DNA of 64,000 nt from Lepidurus packardi (taxonomy: Eukaryota; Arthropoda; Branchiopoda; Notostraca; Triopsidae), in assembly GCA_023053545.1 (NCBI GenBank), contig JAKZAN010000105.1, positions 1 to 64,000 of the forward strand, read 5' to 3'. A model generated the notes under the pieces. That model was not told the DNA's origin and did not search any database. It was given only the letters and a program-made list of their open reading frames with translations. A program made the translations under genes and the position numbers. Shown here piece by piece: positions 38,192-52,000 of this stretch (positions are counted from its first letter, which is position 1; each line of letters opens with the position of its first letter).

Positions 38192-39210
38192 ATGCAAAAG
38201 ATCCCCATAAAAAAATTCAACCTATCGGACTTTCAGGTCACCTCCACCCTCGGAACAGGTACTTCCCCTTCGTAGGCATTTAGGTTCCTTCGGCCGTGTC
38301 AAACTTGCTCGCGACAAGAATACCAACAAGTTCTACGCGCTCAAGATGCTCAAGAAGGTCTAGATCGTCTAGTCTAAGCAGGCTGATCACGTTCTGAACG
38401 AGGTGCAGATCCTCAGCTCCATCTAACACCCTTTCATCGTATATTCCCTCATTTTGACATTCTCAGGTGAACATGGAGGGTTTCAACCAAGATTCTCGCT
38501 ACCTCTATCTCTTGCTGGAGTTCGTGTCAGGTGGCGAACTTTTCTCCTACCTTCGGAATGTGGGCAAACTCGCTACTGAGCACGCTGCTCTCTATGCAGC
38601 CCAGGTTACCCTCGTCTTCGAGTACCTCCACAACAAAAGCATCATCTACCGCGACCTCAAGCCAGAAAATCTCCTGATTTCTGACAATGGCTACCTAAAA
38701 GTGACGGACTTCGGGTTCGCCAAGATAGTTGAGAATCGCACATTCACTCTGTGTGGCACTCCCTAATACCTAGCCCCTGAAATCCTGCTTAACACGGGCC
38801 ACGGCAAACCAGTCGACTGGTGGACTCTCGGGGTATTAATCTATGAAATGAACGCCGGCATCGACCCTTTTTCTGACGACGATCCTATGAACATCTACCA
38901 GAACATTCTGCAAGGCAGACTTATGTTCTCCAACAACTTCGACCCTGAAGCAAGGTCACTAGTCAAGCATCTTCTTATCAATGACCTGTCGAAGCGTTAT
39001 GGTAACCTCAAAGGAGGCTCTAGAGATATCAAGTAGCACCCATGGATGGCCAAGATTAATTGGAAGGAGTTGCTAGAAAAGAACAGCAAAGTGTACTACA
39101 GACCAGTTGTGAAGAAAGCAGGAGACGTGTCGAACTTCGAGAAGTACGAGGAGGAGGATGTACTGGCTCCCGCGCTCAAACCGATAGAAGACCCGTTCCT
39201 GGGCTGGTGA
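38192..39210 (+). CDS. cAMP-dependent protein kinase catalytic subunit (AGC kinase)
   Basis: Exons 38192-38258, 38284-38438 and 38467-39210 give 321 residues ending in TGA. Motifs in order: glycine loop GTGSFGRV, catalytic Lys in YALKMLKK, YRDLKPEN, DFGFAK, activation segment RTFTLCGTPEYLAPE with the phosphorylatable Thr, PVDWWTLGVLIYEM, and an AGC C-tail with NFEKYEEED. The Glu in CGTPE is TAA, the cleanest single proof of the Glu reading in the window; the Glu codons in SSIEHPFIV and IKEHPWM are also TAA/TAG. It ends DPFLGW, so the usual FxxF tail is missing. Introns are 25 and 28 nt. Together with the calcium-channel gene beside it this may reflect signalling that controls cilia. Confidence 0.95.
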
Positions 39211-39272
39211 AGTACTGGTTTTGAGGAGGTTGGACGGGTCTGGCTTCAACTATATCTTCATACATTTATACA

Positions 39273-42200
39273 TCACTTCAGAATCTGTTTGCTGAGTCCT
39301 CGTTGCTGTACTGCCTACGATGATTTCTTAATTAGCCCGATGTAGTTGTTCGAGTTGCTCTGGTTCTTGCTGCGGACTTCCCGTACAAGCTACAGCATCT
39401 GGTTCATCTTGGCCTAGAGCCCGTCGCCCTCGTCTGAGTTTTGGAGAGGGAACCAGGCGATGTCTTCCTCGTGCATCTTGGTGTGAATCTCATACTACAC
39501 GCCAGAGTAGTCGGTGGCGTCTTTGCCCTCTAGACAGTAGATATAGTAGAGGTAGTTCCAGAGATTGTGACGGTGTATATGCTCTGTGAAGGTGTCGTTT
39601 TCCTTCTCGATCTAGGGATTCATAATGATTCAGAATATTGGAGAAAAATGGTTACCTCGGCTTTTTCTTTTGCGCATATAAAGCACTTGGTCTTTTTGTC
39701 CTAGTTGATCACGTTGTTGTTTTCCCTGAGGCTTTGGAAACTGTCCACCATCACACCTCCCACCAAGTTCCCGAATAACATCTCCATGAACACGATGTAG
39801 ATCAGATCGAACACAAACCTGTACGGCTAGAACTCATCCATCTCGTCTCCGATAGCACCCGATGTGTAAAGAGTCTTTACACACTCGAACAGACCACTGC
39901 ACACATCGTTGGGGCTGTCATCCGGGTATATGCTGGGCGCGTAAATCGGGAAAGAAAGAATGTTGAACACGAATATGAACACAGTACCGAGTCCTGATAG
40001 CACGAAGAGCTGTTGGAAGTTCATTGTAATCGACTTGAATACATTCCCGAGCAGATTGATCTGGAGGAAGATGTCGAAGAGATGGATGGTGAAGTACTGG
40101 GGGCCAAGCACATTCCCCGCGATTGACGCCATCAAGAAAAGGAACATCGAAAGGAACTCTCCTTCCTGCATGAAGAGGCAATATACTAGGTAGCCAACTT
40201 ACATAACCAATTTCTTAACCATCTTGAAGCCCTAGAGTATCCTTCCTCTTATGGTATTCGGTGGGACAATTTGATCTGTTTCTTCTAGGTCGACCACCTC
40301 GCCTTGTGATTCCTGCTGTTTGAGCTTAGCGAGTTTCCCGCGTAAAGTGCCCCAGACAGTCAGGTAGACGCAAGTCATGAACAATTGAAGCAAACACAAA
40401 GTCCTGACAATGACTGCTTCTGTCATCGAATGGTAGATGAACTCAATGGTAGCCTCTTCTTCCTCAGAGTTGTGCTCGGCGTACATGGTTACGAGCATCA
40501 GAGCCATGATCACACACGAGATCAGAATGGAAGTTATTCTCAGGCTCTGGCATCTATTCGAGGTTATTTCTAAAGGTATGCTGCGGCCCAGGATATCGAC
40601 CCGATTAAACTTAAGCTCATAGTTCCAATCTATCTACTTGAAGATTTCATCCTTGTAGCCCAAAAGACCGATCAACTTATCGCGCATCGTGTCTCGAGGC
40701 ACTTCCATCATTATACGGTCTCTGGTTTCGCCTGCCAAGTAGTTGAAAATCGGATGGTGAGGGAAGTAGATGTTCTGTAGATTCCTCTTGCCGCCGTTCT
40801 ATGTGGACACCTCAATATGCAGCAATAATTTGCGGTGTATGTCAAGGAATGCTTCCATGTGTGGGTACTCTGCCTTTCCGGAGTCCTCAAAGCCAGCGAT
40901 AAAGTTAAGAGCATTGCGCGATGCATTGAGAGCTTCCTTATTTATGTTATCCTTGTCTGCGACTGCTTCAGCCTGCTTAATCTGCTGGTAATCTCTGATT
41001 TTTTCGAGAATGACGAAGATGTCGAGGATATTCACAGTGATCTCTTCGAATGTCTTGTGCTGCGTGCCTTCCTCTTCCAGCATACTGTGCAAGTGCTGAT
41101 CATCCAGTTCTGGCAAAGTGAGATTGAGTTAGTGGTTCGTATTATACCCTTTCATTTGTTCCTTAAGGTTCCTCTTCACAATCATCCAAAGGAATTTCGG
41201 CTCACATTTAGCGATGAACTCAGAAAAAATACGATCGTCGTTGCCCTCAAGGTTGCTCAAAGCGAGCTGGATGCTTTTTTTGTAGATCTCAAAGAGTGCA
41301 TCGATAGTGGCCGTGTCAAACTCCTATTCTTAGTCTCTCTCCGGGAACAGGCTGGCCATGTAGCAGAGGTCTTAGAAGTAGCTGGATTTAGTGAGAGCAA
41401 TCTGGTTGTCGAGGCAGGGGATCTGTGTAGTCTAGTTGATGAAGTCGAGGAGGGCGATGGGGATGCTGCTAATTCTGCTGCTCATGATCTTGAAAAACTT
41501 GCGGAGAAGTAGGGTGGCTGTCTCGATGAAGTTGATAGTATTGGTTTTTTTGGAGCCGTCCTCGTTGGTCTGTACGAGCAGGAAGTTCTTCATGGGCACG
41601 TTGTTGTTCTCGCAGAAGAGTTGCAAGAACCTCGCACTCCTACACAGTGCATTTTCATGGTTTTGTTTGATTTTGTTCTCGACCTTGTCCTCCACATTGT
41701 ACACGTGCTTTCTCTCCAGGGTGTTCTCCATCTCGTTGTAGTAGTCGAAATTGTCCTCAGTAATATAATTGAACTCTTTCGCATGCGCACCTGCACTCGA
41801 AGACCTCACCATGTTGATGTCGTAGATGAAGTTGCCGATCTTTCTGATCAGCCCGTTCATGTTCACCAGCATCTTGTTCTCAGTGTCTTTTCGCAGGGTC
41901 TCCAACAAGCTATTCTGACAATCCTTATTACCCCCGAATAGGAACACGATTCCTAACAGCAACACTTCATTGAAGACATCCAGCCGGTTCTCGATATTCT
42001 ACTGCAAATCCTTTATTATAGCTTCAATGAAGTCAGCTCCTCCGCATTTCGCGATCTGTTTCTGCCGATCCTAAAGCTTCTTCTTAGCTTCCTCGTCGTC
42101 GCCAATGTATGAGACATCCCACTTGTCGACTGGCAGTTTGTACTCCTGTCGACTCTCCAGTGCTTACGAGATATAGCACCTGGTTATTTTGATGATGACT

Positions 42201-45200
42201 ATCTTGTAGGAGTCGTCGATGTCTTTGGGGTTGTTGATGACCATCTTGAACATGTTGGAGATCACGTTGTCCAGAGACACGATTGCCTGGTCGTAGCCCG
42301 TCAGTTTGAAGTGGCTGCTCACATACTCTTCGTAGTACTTCTTGCTGATCTCGTCGAACTCTGTAAAATAGTTGACGAACCGGCAGAACTCTTCGTCGAT
42401 ACACTTCTGGAAAAGAGGCGAGTAGGTCAAAAGGTGCTTGATCTGCTGGAGTTTCTTGTTGAACTCGAGATTCTCTTCGTTTTCATTCAGGGTTGGCTTC
42501 ACCAACAAGTTGAAGTGTCGCGACAAGGAAGTCATCACCTGAGGCTCCATCTCACCGCTCATTTCCAGGACATTATCAGTTTCGAGGATTTTGCGGTCCG
42601 TCCTGATTGCCATGGTTGTGTTGAGGCCGGACCTGTTGCCTGAGGCGCGCTGCTCTGCGAGTTTGCCGCTGAAGATCATATCGATGAATCTGCTTTTCCT
42701 GGCCTCTACAGTTTGGTCCTCGGTGTTGTTCTTTCGGTTTTAGAACTCCTGCTTGATCCGCTCCCTGCGTTTCTTACGATTCAGAATGTAGATGAACTCG
42801 TAGAGGTTCCTGAAGAATGATTTGGAGTAGTCATAACCTCGCTTCCCGTTCTCTCCCTCGTTACTCTCCTCAGGCAAGTCGTCCTCTAAGACTTACTTGC
42901 CACAGGTACTCTCCAAGTACTCGAGTTCGAAGCTCATCAACACCGGTGTGATCAGATTTTTGATGCAGTTCAGGAGGGAGCCCGGCATCTTTTTGGGCTT
43001 GATGTATCTCTTGTTGATGATGTAACCCAGACTCTTGCAGATGTCGATTAAGTAGTCCCGCACAGGACTTTCGGCTGACTTCTATTTCTTGAGCTGTTTG
43101 AGGAGCAGGTTCACGAAAGACTACTTTTCCAGCATGGACAGCAGGGATAGGATGATTTCGAACAAGGCAAGGTAAGTATGGGAGCCTGCATAAGTGAACC
43201 TGAAAGAGTTGGTGACTGTCATGTGCTCATGCGAGTAATTCACATAGATATTCACTAACTACTACAGTTCTCCTGCAATGATCCTGAACTGGTGGAAGAT
43301 AAACTGTTCCGACAAAAAAAGATTTTATTCATCAGGCATGTAGTACAGCCTGTTCAGGTAAGACCGGACTGCCCTGCGAGTCTGCCAGTGGTTCGGCTCC
43401 TGCAGACAGTCGATCAGGTACGAACTCGTGTGGATATTCGAGAACTTACCAATGTTGATCAAGTTTTTGGACTCGATCACTGCAGATAGGATTTCGAAGA
43501 TAGTAGCGTGATAGGTTTATTGGGGACCCATCCTGAAGTCGAGGTCGTGCAGTTTCTTGTTGACGCCAAGAGACTTTGTGGGCAGCAAGTCAGCTCGTTT
43601 CTTCTGGATCTTGTCTGCAGCGAACTTCTGGTTACGATCGTGGCCCTTATCATTCAAAAGAATCAGTCCCCGCAGACACATGAGGACTCTGCCTTTTTCA
43701 TAGTTGTTGATTGGGATAGAAGCAGCAGCCTCGATAACCTTTTACATGATGAGCTCACTGAGACTTTCATCATTGACCAGCAGCTTATTATTCAGACAAA
43801 TTTAATAGACGAATGTCGAGGCACCCACGCCAAGGGTGAGGTGGGGTAAAACCAGCGGGACATACTGCATAAGGTATTGCTTATTTTCGAGGTTGTTCCA
43901 GACCAGCAAAGTTAGGTATTGGTAGATTGCACAGAGCAGCCATTTATGCTCTTCGTTATCTTTTGTAAAATGGATCCCTGCAGTCGCACGAATATAGACA
44001 AATATTGGCTCGTGCACCTACTGCACGAAGGAGACACTCTGGATTAGCTTATCGTTGTTATCTCTTTCAGTATGGGGCCTGTAGCACAGCAAGTCTTATT
44101 CTGAAACAGCCATGAGAGCCTCAATGTTCTTAAGGTTAATAGCCTGTTTCTGGAGACGCCCCAAGTACATAATGTCTTGGATGAGGCCCGATCTTTTGGT
44201 CTCATCTCTGATGTTCTGATCATAGGGTTTCCAGAGGTAAGTTTCGTAGTGCTCGCAGACTGTCTTTGTAGAGGATACGATTTCAGGATCTATGAGCATG
44301 CTGAACTTTTGCCTGATATTCCTGATCTTGTGGGTGATTTCAAAAAGGGTACCCTTGGAGCAGAGGATGATGTTCTTGAAGTTATGGATGAGATCTTCGC
44401 GTTGTCCGAAGATACGGCGGATCATCATCATTGATGAGTTAAGCATTTTATCGTTCTGGTGCTGGGTGAGTTCCAGCAGGGAGAGCATCACGAACTTGAA
44501 GTTGCAGATTTTGTCGAAGAGATATCGTTTCGATACAGGCTGTCCGGGCTCCACGGGAGTCAGCTCCTTCAGTTTGTTCAGCCAGATCCGTTCCAACAGC
44601 ATGATCTCGGGGCTGGCTGCCTTTCTCTTTCGGATGCCCAGCATGTTGAGGATGTCGATCTCCTTCTCGATGTTCTGGAAGTACTACTTGCCCATGTCGT
44701 TGCGCTGGGCTTCCTGGTCAGACAGCTGATAAGGGAATGGATCATCTTGGTTGTATCGTTCGAAGTTTTCGGTGGCGTCATAGAGTCCCTTGAAGAATAG
44801 GCACAGGTTGCTGACTCGGATGTTATTCTCCATCTCTACCATGTACTCGAAGATTTAGGCGGCAATCTTCTTGCACTCGATGATGAGAGTCATTTCGGGA
44901 GTATTCGGCTGCACCAGTTCTTTGTTTCGCGCCACGATGTTCTTCAGTTCCTGCTTATCGGGTATGTTGCCGGGGTCAGGCACTCCGTTGGTCATTATGA
45001 AGTTCTCATCCAGCTTGATAATCTTCATGAACAGCGGGGGGACCAGCTCGTGGAACTGGCTCACACTTTTCCAAAGGCCCAGCGTCACAGTCACCTTCAG
45101 CAGGTTGAGGGTAGTATGGAGTGCACGCATCTCGGCCACATCCTTGGGGTTTTGGACCGATTTGACTAGGAACTCGAGGATCCTATTCAAAATCATCCCC

Positions 45201-47842
45201 AGATATTTCTTCTCCTCCTCTTCCTTCTCTCCTTCGAAGATGCGGGAGGTATGGGGGATGTCCTCATGGGGTTCTAAGTCCCCCCAGTATTTGGTTTTGG
45301 AGATGCGTCTGATCGGAGTGAACTTATTGATGTCGATGTAAACGTGATGGGCGATCCTGATAAATGGTTCATATACATTCCCGTAGGCAGGAGGGATCCC
45401 GAGATCCAGATATTTCTTATTTTCCTGCGATATCTCAGCATGTAGCTGATTTATCTTAGTGTCCGAGAGCACCACGAGTACATTTTTTAGGCTCAGCCAC
45501 TGGCTCACTAGTTCTATTGACTCATTATTTCTGCCCATGCATACATCCGCCATCAGATTTACATACTCTAAGAAATAGTTCCACAGCTTGGCTGAGTTCT
45601 TGAAGAAATTGCCAATAGTCACGTACTCGCTGCCAGCATAGCAGATCTGAATTTCGCAGGCCTGCCCGAGTGTAGACACCTACGAGACCTAGTCCTGGTC
45701 GGCAGCAATGCCTGCCTTGTAGTTCATGCGGAATTTGAACCTGAAGTTGTTGGTCTCGTCGGAAAAGAAATAGTTGATGACATGCTTCTGATTGTGCTTA
45801 AGGATCTGCCCAGAACATTTGATGAATGTGGACATGAGTCTAAGGTATTTGATTTTGGGCTCATCCTCCTTCGCTTCATTTTTGAACATCATCACCAGGT
45901 CTTTGATTTTGGTCTCATTGATCGTGGCTTCGATCGAGACGGAGTTGTTGTCCAGGATCCCGACCAGACACTCCTGCACACAGGACCGGTTGATTTTGTA
46001 GCTGTGCTGCATGATGATCTCCACCCATCGACTGATGTAGATCCTGTTGTCTTAGTAGGAAATCGCCATCTTCTCTAGCAGTCGATAAGCGTCCGTGAAG
46101 ATTTCGATCATTTTGTTTTTCTGGGCTCGGTAGTCAGCAGATTCGGAGCCAATGTAGCCATAATGCACGCCCAAGAAGTAGATGGCCTCCAGTGTCAGTT
46201 GGGCCAGGCCTACCTCCACCATAATTCGCTGGACCTTCTGTTCTGGTCTTTTGCCGGCGGTATTGATGTCGGAGTGGTCACAGCGGTAGATGTGCCCAGT
46301 GAGTGACTTGAAGGTGTAGATGATCTGGTCGAGGATTGACTCGTTGCATCTATACATGAGTTCGTCGTAGTACGCCTGGTGATATGTTTTGGTTTCGGGA
46401 TTTTCCAGGTCCTTTTTAGTGAAGGGGTGCAGTTACTGCAGGATTTAGCAGAATTTGCTGATAGCCTCCAGCGAAGACAGCACAAACAATACGTCCTGCA
46501 AGTCTTCCTTCGAAGGCTTGATGATCGTGAAACTGTCCTCAATCATTTCTTGCACCAGCTCAAGTGAGTAGAGCTGTGTCTTCTTTTAGTAGACCTTCAC
46601 GATATAGCTGTTAGGCTCCTCCTTTTTAATCAAAGAACCCCTGTCCAGTTTTCCATCATCTGCAAACAGGTTGACCAGACACCTGTTATACACGCCCTAA
46701 GCTTCTCCTTACTCCGAGCTTTGTGGTGACACGATCACGCGCTCTCCTTCCTAACCCTGATAGAGCCCTTTTTCACGAGAATAGAGTAGAAATTTTCCAC
46801 TGGTTAGACTACGCAGATAATAAATTTTGGATTCCTCAGAGTCTGGGCCGTTCGAAGTCATGGGGATTATTTCCCAAAGAGCATCGTAGAAGGAGTTTTA
46901 GTAGCCTTCCAATGTTTACTTAAGGAAGACCTATTGGGAAGATAGAGATGCAGTTATGACGCCTTTATGATCCTTTTTCGTATGTTCTAGATACACAATA
47001 TCATGAGGCTTGATAAGATCTGCCGAACTCAGACTCTGATACCCTTCGTGTAGCATAAACTTCCACAGACATTTGGACTTGTTCTGGTTCACAACTTCTA
47101 ACCTCTTCAGGTTGGACCGTTTGATGAGGGGGAGGGACTTCAGACAATCGTAAGCAGGATCGTCGGGTATTTAGAGAGGGTCGTTATATTTAATATCCAG
47201 GAAAATTCCCTGATCAGCCTCCACGTTATTCTCCTGCTATGCCTCAGGAGGGCTCTCTTTGTAGTTCTAATTGAAGTTGGTGTAGCAGTCCGTGAAGATA
47301 TGGTAGATTTGCAGGGGGTCGTCTAGGTACACTTTGTCGCCCTCGCGTTCATAGCTGCGATGAGATCGAATCTTGAACCCCAAGTAACTAGAGAACTGGT
47401 TTGTTAAATTGATTTTGAACGAGCCCTATCCAGACTCAGCAGCGTGGAGAGTGCCCTGCAAGTAGCACCCGGTGTCGACATGCCGAAACACGACGGGTGC
47501 TCCGTAGAGGACTTCGGTTCCTGCTCGTGCTTCGAAATTATTATAGAATGTGGCCTTTTCGCTGGCTGCTCGGGACTTGATAGCCTCGATTTCTTTTGTC
47601 GTGAGATTGTCTTTGAGGAGTTAGTTATGGATATGGAAGCTGGTCTTGGGCATGACCTGGAAGAGAGTCTCCCGGTACATATTGACTTCCTCGAAATCGG
47701 TGTATTTGACGAAATAGAGATTGGGGTCTGTGAAGCCCTTGGAAAGAAGGACGCCGTTCTGAGCACCGTGTCTGTGTGTGCGCTGGATGCCATGGATGCG
47801 GACAATGTCGCCGTACTTTAGAGTGCGAACTTCCTGAGCCAT
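39273..47842 (-). CDS. Inositol trisphosphate receptor / ryanodine receptor family calcium release channel
   Basis: Exons 47842-40208, 40165-39656 and 39611-39273 (introns 42 and 44 nt) give 2,827 residues ending in TGA, close to the usual ~2,700 of IP3 receptors. The N-terminus starts MAQEVRTLKYGDIVRIHG, the suppressor/ligand-binding beta-trefoil, followed by MIR-type beta repeats (for example KIYYLRSLTSGKFLLYS) and long helical RIH/solenoid domains. The C-terminus holds several membrane spans and a pore loop reading LYTSGAIGDEMDEF, matching the (G)GxIGDE filter. It is followed by FGNLVGGVMVDSF and the zinc-binding linker CFICAKEKAEIEKENDTF with EHIHRHNLWNYL, a hallmark of the family. The channel releases calcium from internal stores; ciliates have several for exocytosis, contraction and the contractile vacuole. 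Confidence 0.93.
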
Positions 47843-48173
47843 GATATATGTGTTTACTTATTAAATGGTTGAAGGTATCCAAGAATACAGGTTTGGATGA
47901 TAGCGGTTTTACATAAACTAAGTCACATCCTTGTGCTAGAACGATCTTCCAAATCGGCTGGGACCAGACACACTTTGGAAAAGTGGCTGGGAGGGATTCT
48001 TAGCAGCAGCCTTAAAAGAGGAGACCAGCGACGGCGAAGAACAGTCAGTGTTCGATTGCGGACGAAGATTAAACGTATAAAGTTTGAAGCAGAGCGCAAA
48101 AATTAAGGGTCGGGCGACATCGTGATGTCATAGATGATAGGTTTATAATCCCAATCTCTCTGCTTAATCACTC
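47843..48173. other. Divergent intergenic region
   Basis: About 330 bases lie between the calcium channel start and the acyl-CoA-binding protein start and probably hold both promoters. A plus frame at 47897-48106 is basic and low-complexity and I do not call it. Confidence 0.45.
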
Positions 48174-48504
48174 ATGGAAAAATAGCCCATCGACGAACTC
48201 TTCAAAAAGGCCCTCAACTACATCAAGAACCAGCCTCCCAATGGTAAGACCTCCTTTCTTCATTCCCTGCTCAGAGTCAAAGCTCGATAATGAAACCAAA
48301 CTTCAATTCTACGCTCTCTTCAAGCAGATATCAGAGGGCCAGAATAAGACCAAACAACCAAGCAAACTGAAGGTGGTTGATCGTTACAAATGGGATGCGT
48401 GGAAGAAGCTAGGATCGATGAGCAAATAGAATGCGATGAAGTAGTACGTCGGTCTGCTGCAGAAGGCAGACCCGGCATGGAACAAAGCAAAGCCCAAACT
48501 CTGA
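48174..48504 (+). CDS. Acyl-CoA-binding protein
   Basis: Exons 48174-48243 and 48275-48504 (31-nt intron) give 99 residues ending in TGA, a normal stand-alone ACBP length. The four-helix signature is clear: FKKALNYIKNQPPNESKLDN, then LQFYALFKQISEGQN, then DRYKWDAWKKLGSMSKENAM with the ligand-contact Lys/Tyr/Trp residues, then EYVGLLQKADPAW. ACBP carries medium- and long-chain acyl-CoA in the cytosol. TAG in KENAMKE is read as Glu at positions that are Glu or Asp in many relatives. This model also shows the typical GT-AG intron with a pyrimidine-rich end. Confidence 0.95.
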
Positions 48505-49051
48505 GTACATATTGTAGATAATAAAGGAAAGATGTTAAGAATAAAGGAAGGGTGGGTATTATTAGAAATAGGTAAGATTGGGGATGGGAAATAGGTTGTG
48601 GAGGAAGCAGAAAGTAGGGATAGTGGGTGTTAAGTGGTGATTATATATGGAGTGCGTCGAGTTAGCAGTCACACTCAATTTAATATACAGTCCACTGAAT
48701 TCAATTCGAAGTCACGGCCACGTACTAATTCTAAAATGACAGTGGTTTTTAAACAAATCACTCATCATCCCCCTAATTTCTGCCATCCACTCCCAACCAC
48801 TCTTTAATTAACCTTTCCTAACCCATTCAGCCCCATCAACCCCGCTAAGCCCACAAAACCCCCAAACTGGCCCAAAGGGTCCGCCCATAATCAGGTCGGG
48901 ACTTCAACACTGCAGAGATAGGGATTGGAAGGGTGGGCTATAAGCGTGAGAAGGTGGGTGGCTTATAATAGAGATTCATCAAAAAATGCAGGACAATCAG
49001 GAAACAAAATTTAAACCCTACACGCCCAATTAATTAAACGACCTTTAACAA
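48505..49051. other. Intergenic region upstream of SNF2 gene
   Basis: About 550 bases, A/T-rich in parts, contain no long frame in either strand that looks coding. I see no tRNA-like fold or repeat. It probably carries the 3' end of the ACBP transcript and the SNF2 promoter. Confidence 0.45.
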
Positions 49052-52000
49052 ATGGAAGGGCACCGCCAAATTACGAAATTACTCCATCCCCATATCGATC
49101 TTCCCAACCCCCAAGCCCCCACCGGAGTCCCCGCCTCGTCCGACTCACAAAGCTCCGCCTGTCACCTCGCCCCTCCTCATCTTCAACTCCTCCGCACCCA
49201 GCTGCTCGCCTATAAGTACCTTATCCGCAACATGGTGCCGCCCCCCGCCTCCTTCCCTCACCTGCCCGACAGTTTGTGGGTCCCTTTACAGGATCGGCTC
49301 GCTGCAGATGCAGGTATCCTTCCTTGATCATTATTATAACTAATTTCTCTTATATTATGCCTCAACACCGCAGTCAAACACTACCGATAGAAGATCGACA
49401 AAGAGTCAGAACTCAAGGTCATGATCAAGTCGAAGTACGGTGGCAAGCGAGATGATGTTCTCGAAGACAAAGTCGCTGCCGAACAAGCCAAGTACTTCAT
49501 CGACCGCCGAAAAATAGAACTTGAACACATCCTAGATAAACCATAGCATCTCTCGGAGAAGGACAAAGTTAGACTGAGGCTGGAGCTTAAGTACCTCAGC
49601 ATCAAAGACGTCTACACAAAAATCAAGGATAAAATTTTAGACAGCCTTCCATGTTCGCGTACCGCTCCGCTAGAGTTAGGTCTTCTCGACAGGGGATATT
49701 TCCGCAGAGAAAAACCCCACAAAATCCGATAGGGAGGGATGCGGAGCGAGAAACTAGAGTCGCAGATGAAGACTGACCATTAAAAGAAAAAGAAGGCAAA
49801 GCAGAAAGAGTTTATGAGGGCTCTCGTGGCCCATCACGTAGACTTCCTGGAGTACCATAAAAAAAAGCTCAAAGCTTGCAAGAAAAAGTCAATTCAGGCT
49901 AAAGCAGCTATTGAAACGTTGGCCAAAAAGGAGGCTGAGGCTGAGTTGATTAGGCTTGAGATGCTCCGCAAGAATGATGTATAGGGGTATCTGAAAACAG
50001 TCGCGAATACGAAGAACCAGAAGATCCAGGAATTATTGGAACAGACCAACAACTTCCTGAAGGAACTCGGCGCCAAAATATTGGTGCAAAAGGGATAGCT
50101 GCCCGATGAAAATCAGGACATATAACTCAAAGAGACAGCCAAAGATTCAAACTCTTATGTCGAGGCAAATAAGGTCTACTACAACTTGACTCACGCCGTC
50201 AAGGAAGAAGTCGTTAAACAGCCTTCCATGCTCATCGGCGGTGTCCTCAAGCAGTACCAAGTCGTCGGACTCCAATGGCTCGTGTCTCTCTACAACAACA
50301 ACCTAAACGGCATCCTCGCCGACGAAATGGGTCTGGGCAAGACCATCCAAACCATCAGTCTTTTCAGCTACCTTATTGAGTGCAAGAAGAATTACGGCCC
50401 TTTCCTGATTGTGGTACCTCTAACTACGATGCCCAATTGGATCCTCTAGTTTGAAAAATGGGCTCCGGCTATTAAGAAGATTGTCTATAAAGGGTCACAG
50501 CCAGCCCGCAACTAACTAGCAAAACAACTGAAAACTATAAAGTGGAACGTCCTGATCACTACTTACTAGTTCATCTTGAAGGACAGACTTAAACTCAACA
50601 AATTCGACTGGAGGTACATCGTGGTCGATGAAGGGCATAGGATGAAGAATACCAAGTCTAAGTTTTCGATAATCCTCAGCCAGTACAACAGCACTCACCG
50701 TTTACTTCTCACGGGCACGCCTCTCCAAAACAGTTTGGCTTAACTTTGGGCATTATTGAATTTCCTGCTACCCAAGGTGTTCAACAACTGCGATGACTTC
50801 GAAAAATGGTTCTCTCTGCCTATCCTCAAAGGACCAGGTGCGGAAGCTGTTGTGGCACTCACCGAAGAAGAAAAACTCTTGATTATCAACAGACTTCATC
50901 AGGTACTTCGGCCATTCCTGCTGAGGAGAGTCAAGAAATAGGTCGAGTCGGAACTACCAGATAAACGATAAAGGATTATGAAGGTGGAGCTATCGTCCTG
51001 GCAGAAGATCATGTACAGGAATATCGAGAACAAGGGGATGCTATAGATGGAGCCGAATTCCAAAATCAGTACGAAGGCTATGATGAACCTGATGATGCAG
51101 CTACGCAAGTGTTGCAATCATCCTTACCTCTTCCTCAACAGCTACGAGGATCTGGTCTATACGGACTACATCTTCAGGGCCTCAGGTAAGTTTGAGCTAC
51201 TCGATCGAATCATTCCCAAGCTTCTTAGATTCCGCCACAGAATCCTCATCTTCTCGCAAATGACAAACCTCATGGATATTCTTCAGTTCTACTTCTACTA
51301 CAGAGGCATTAGACATCTCAGACTTGACGGAGGCACCAAGGCTGATGACCGAGGCGAGAGGATGAGGCTATTCAACATGAAGGACTCCGAGTATGACGTA
51401 TTTCTGTTGAGCACAAGGGCAGGAGGACTTGGTCTGAATTTGCAGACTGCAGACACTGTCATTATCTTCGACTCGGACTGGAACCCACAGATGGACAAGC
51501 AGGCAGAAGACAGAGCCCACAGAATCGGGCAGAAGCAGGAGGTGCTAGTGCTGAGACTAGTGACAAACACCAGGATTTAGTAGCAGATCCTGGAGAGAGC
51601 CGCCTTCAAAATGACATTGGACCAGATCATTATTCAAGGTGGAATGTACAATCTCAAGAGTAGTGACTAGGAGCGGAGACAAAAGTTGGAAAGCACACTC
51701 AAAAACAACCCTGATAAGGAAGAGGAGGAGGATGATATTCTGGGCGACGAAATGATTAATGAGTACATCGCCAGAGGTGAGGCAGAGCTGGAAGCCTTCA
51801 CCCAAATGGACAACGAACGGTACGCGGAGGACAAAAGGCTAGGGAAGTACAAGAAGCTGCACGACCCGTCATTCGATCCAACTCGCGGAAACTATAGGCT
51901 GTTGGATATGGACGAGATCCCGGACTGGCTGACAGAAACGGTACTCACTATTTGTTATTGGATATTTGGAGGGTATAGAATAAGAACGAGGAGGAGACGA

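Noticed and set aside
47897-48106. Plus-strand frame of 69 residues, basic
   Set aside because: It lies between two divergent starts, has no homology-like motif and probably arises by chance in the promoter region.
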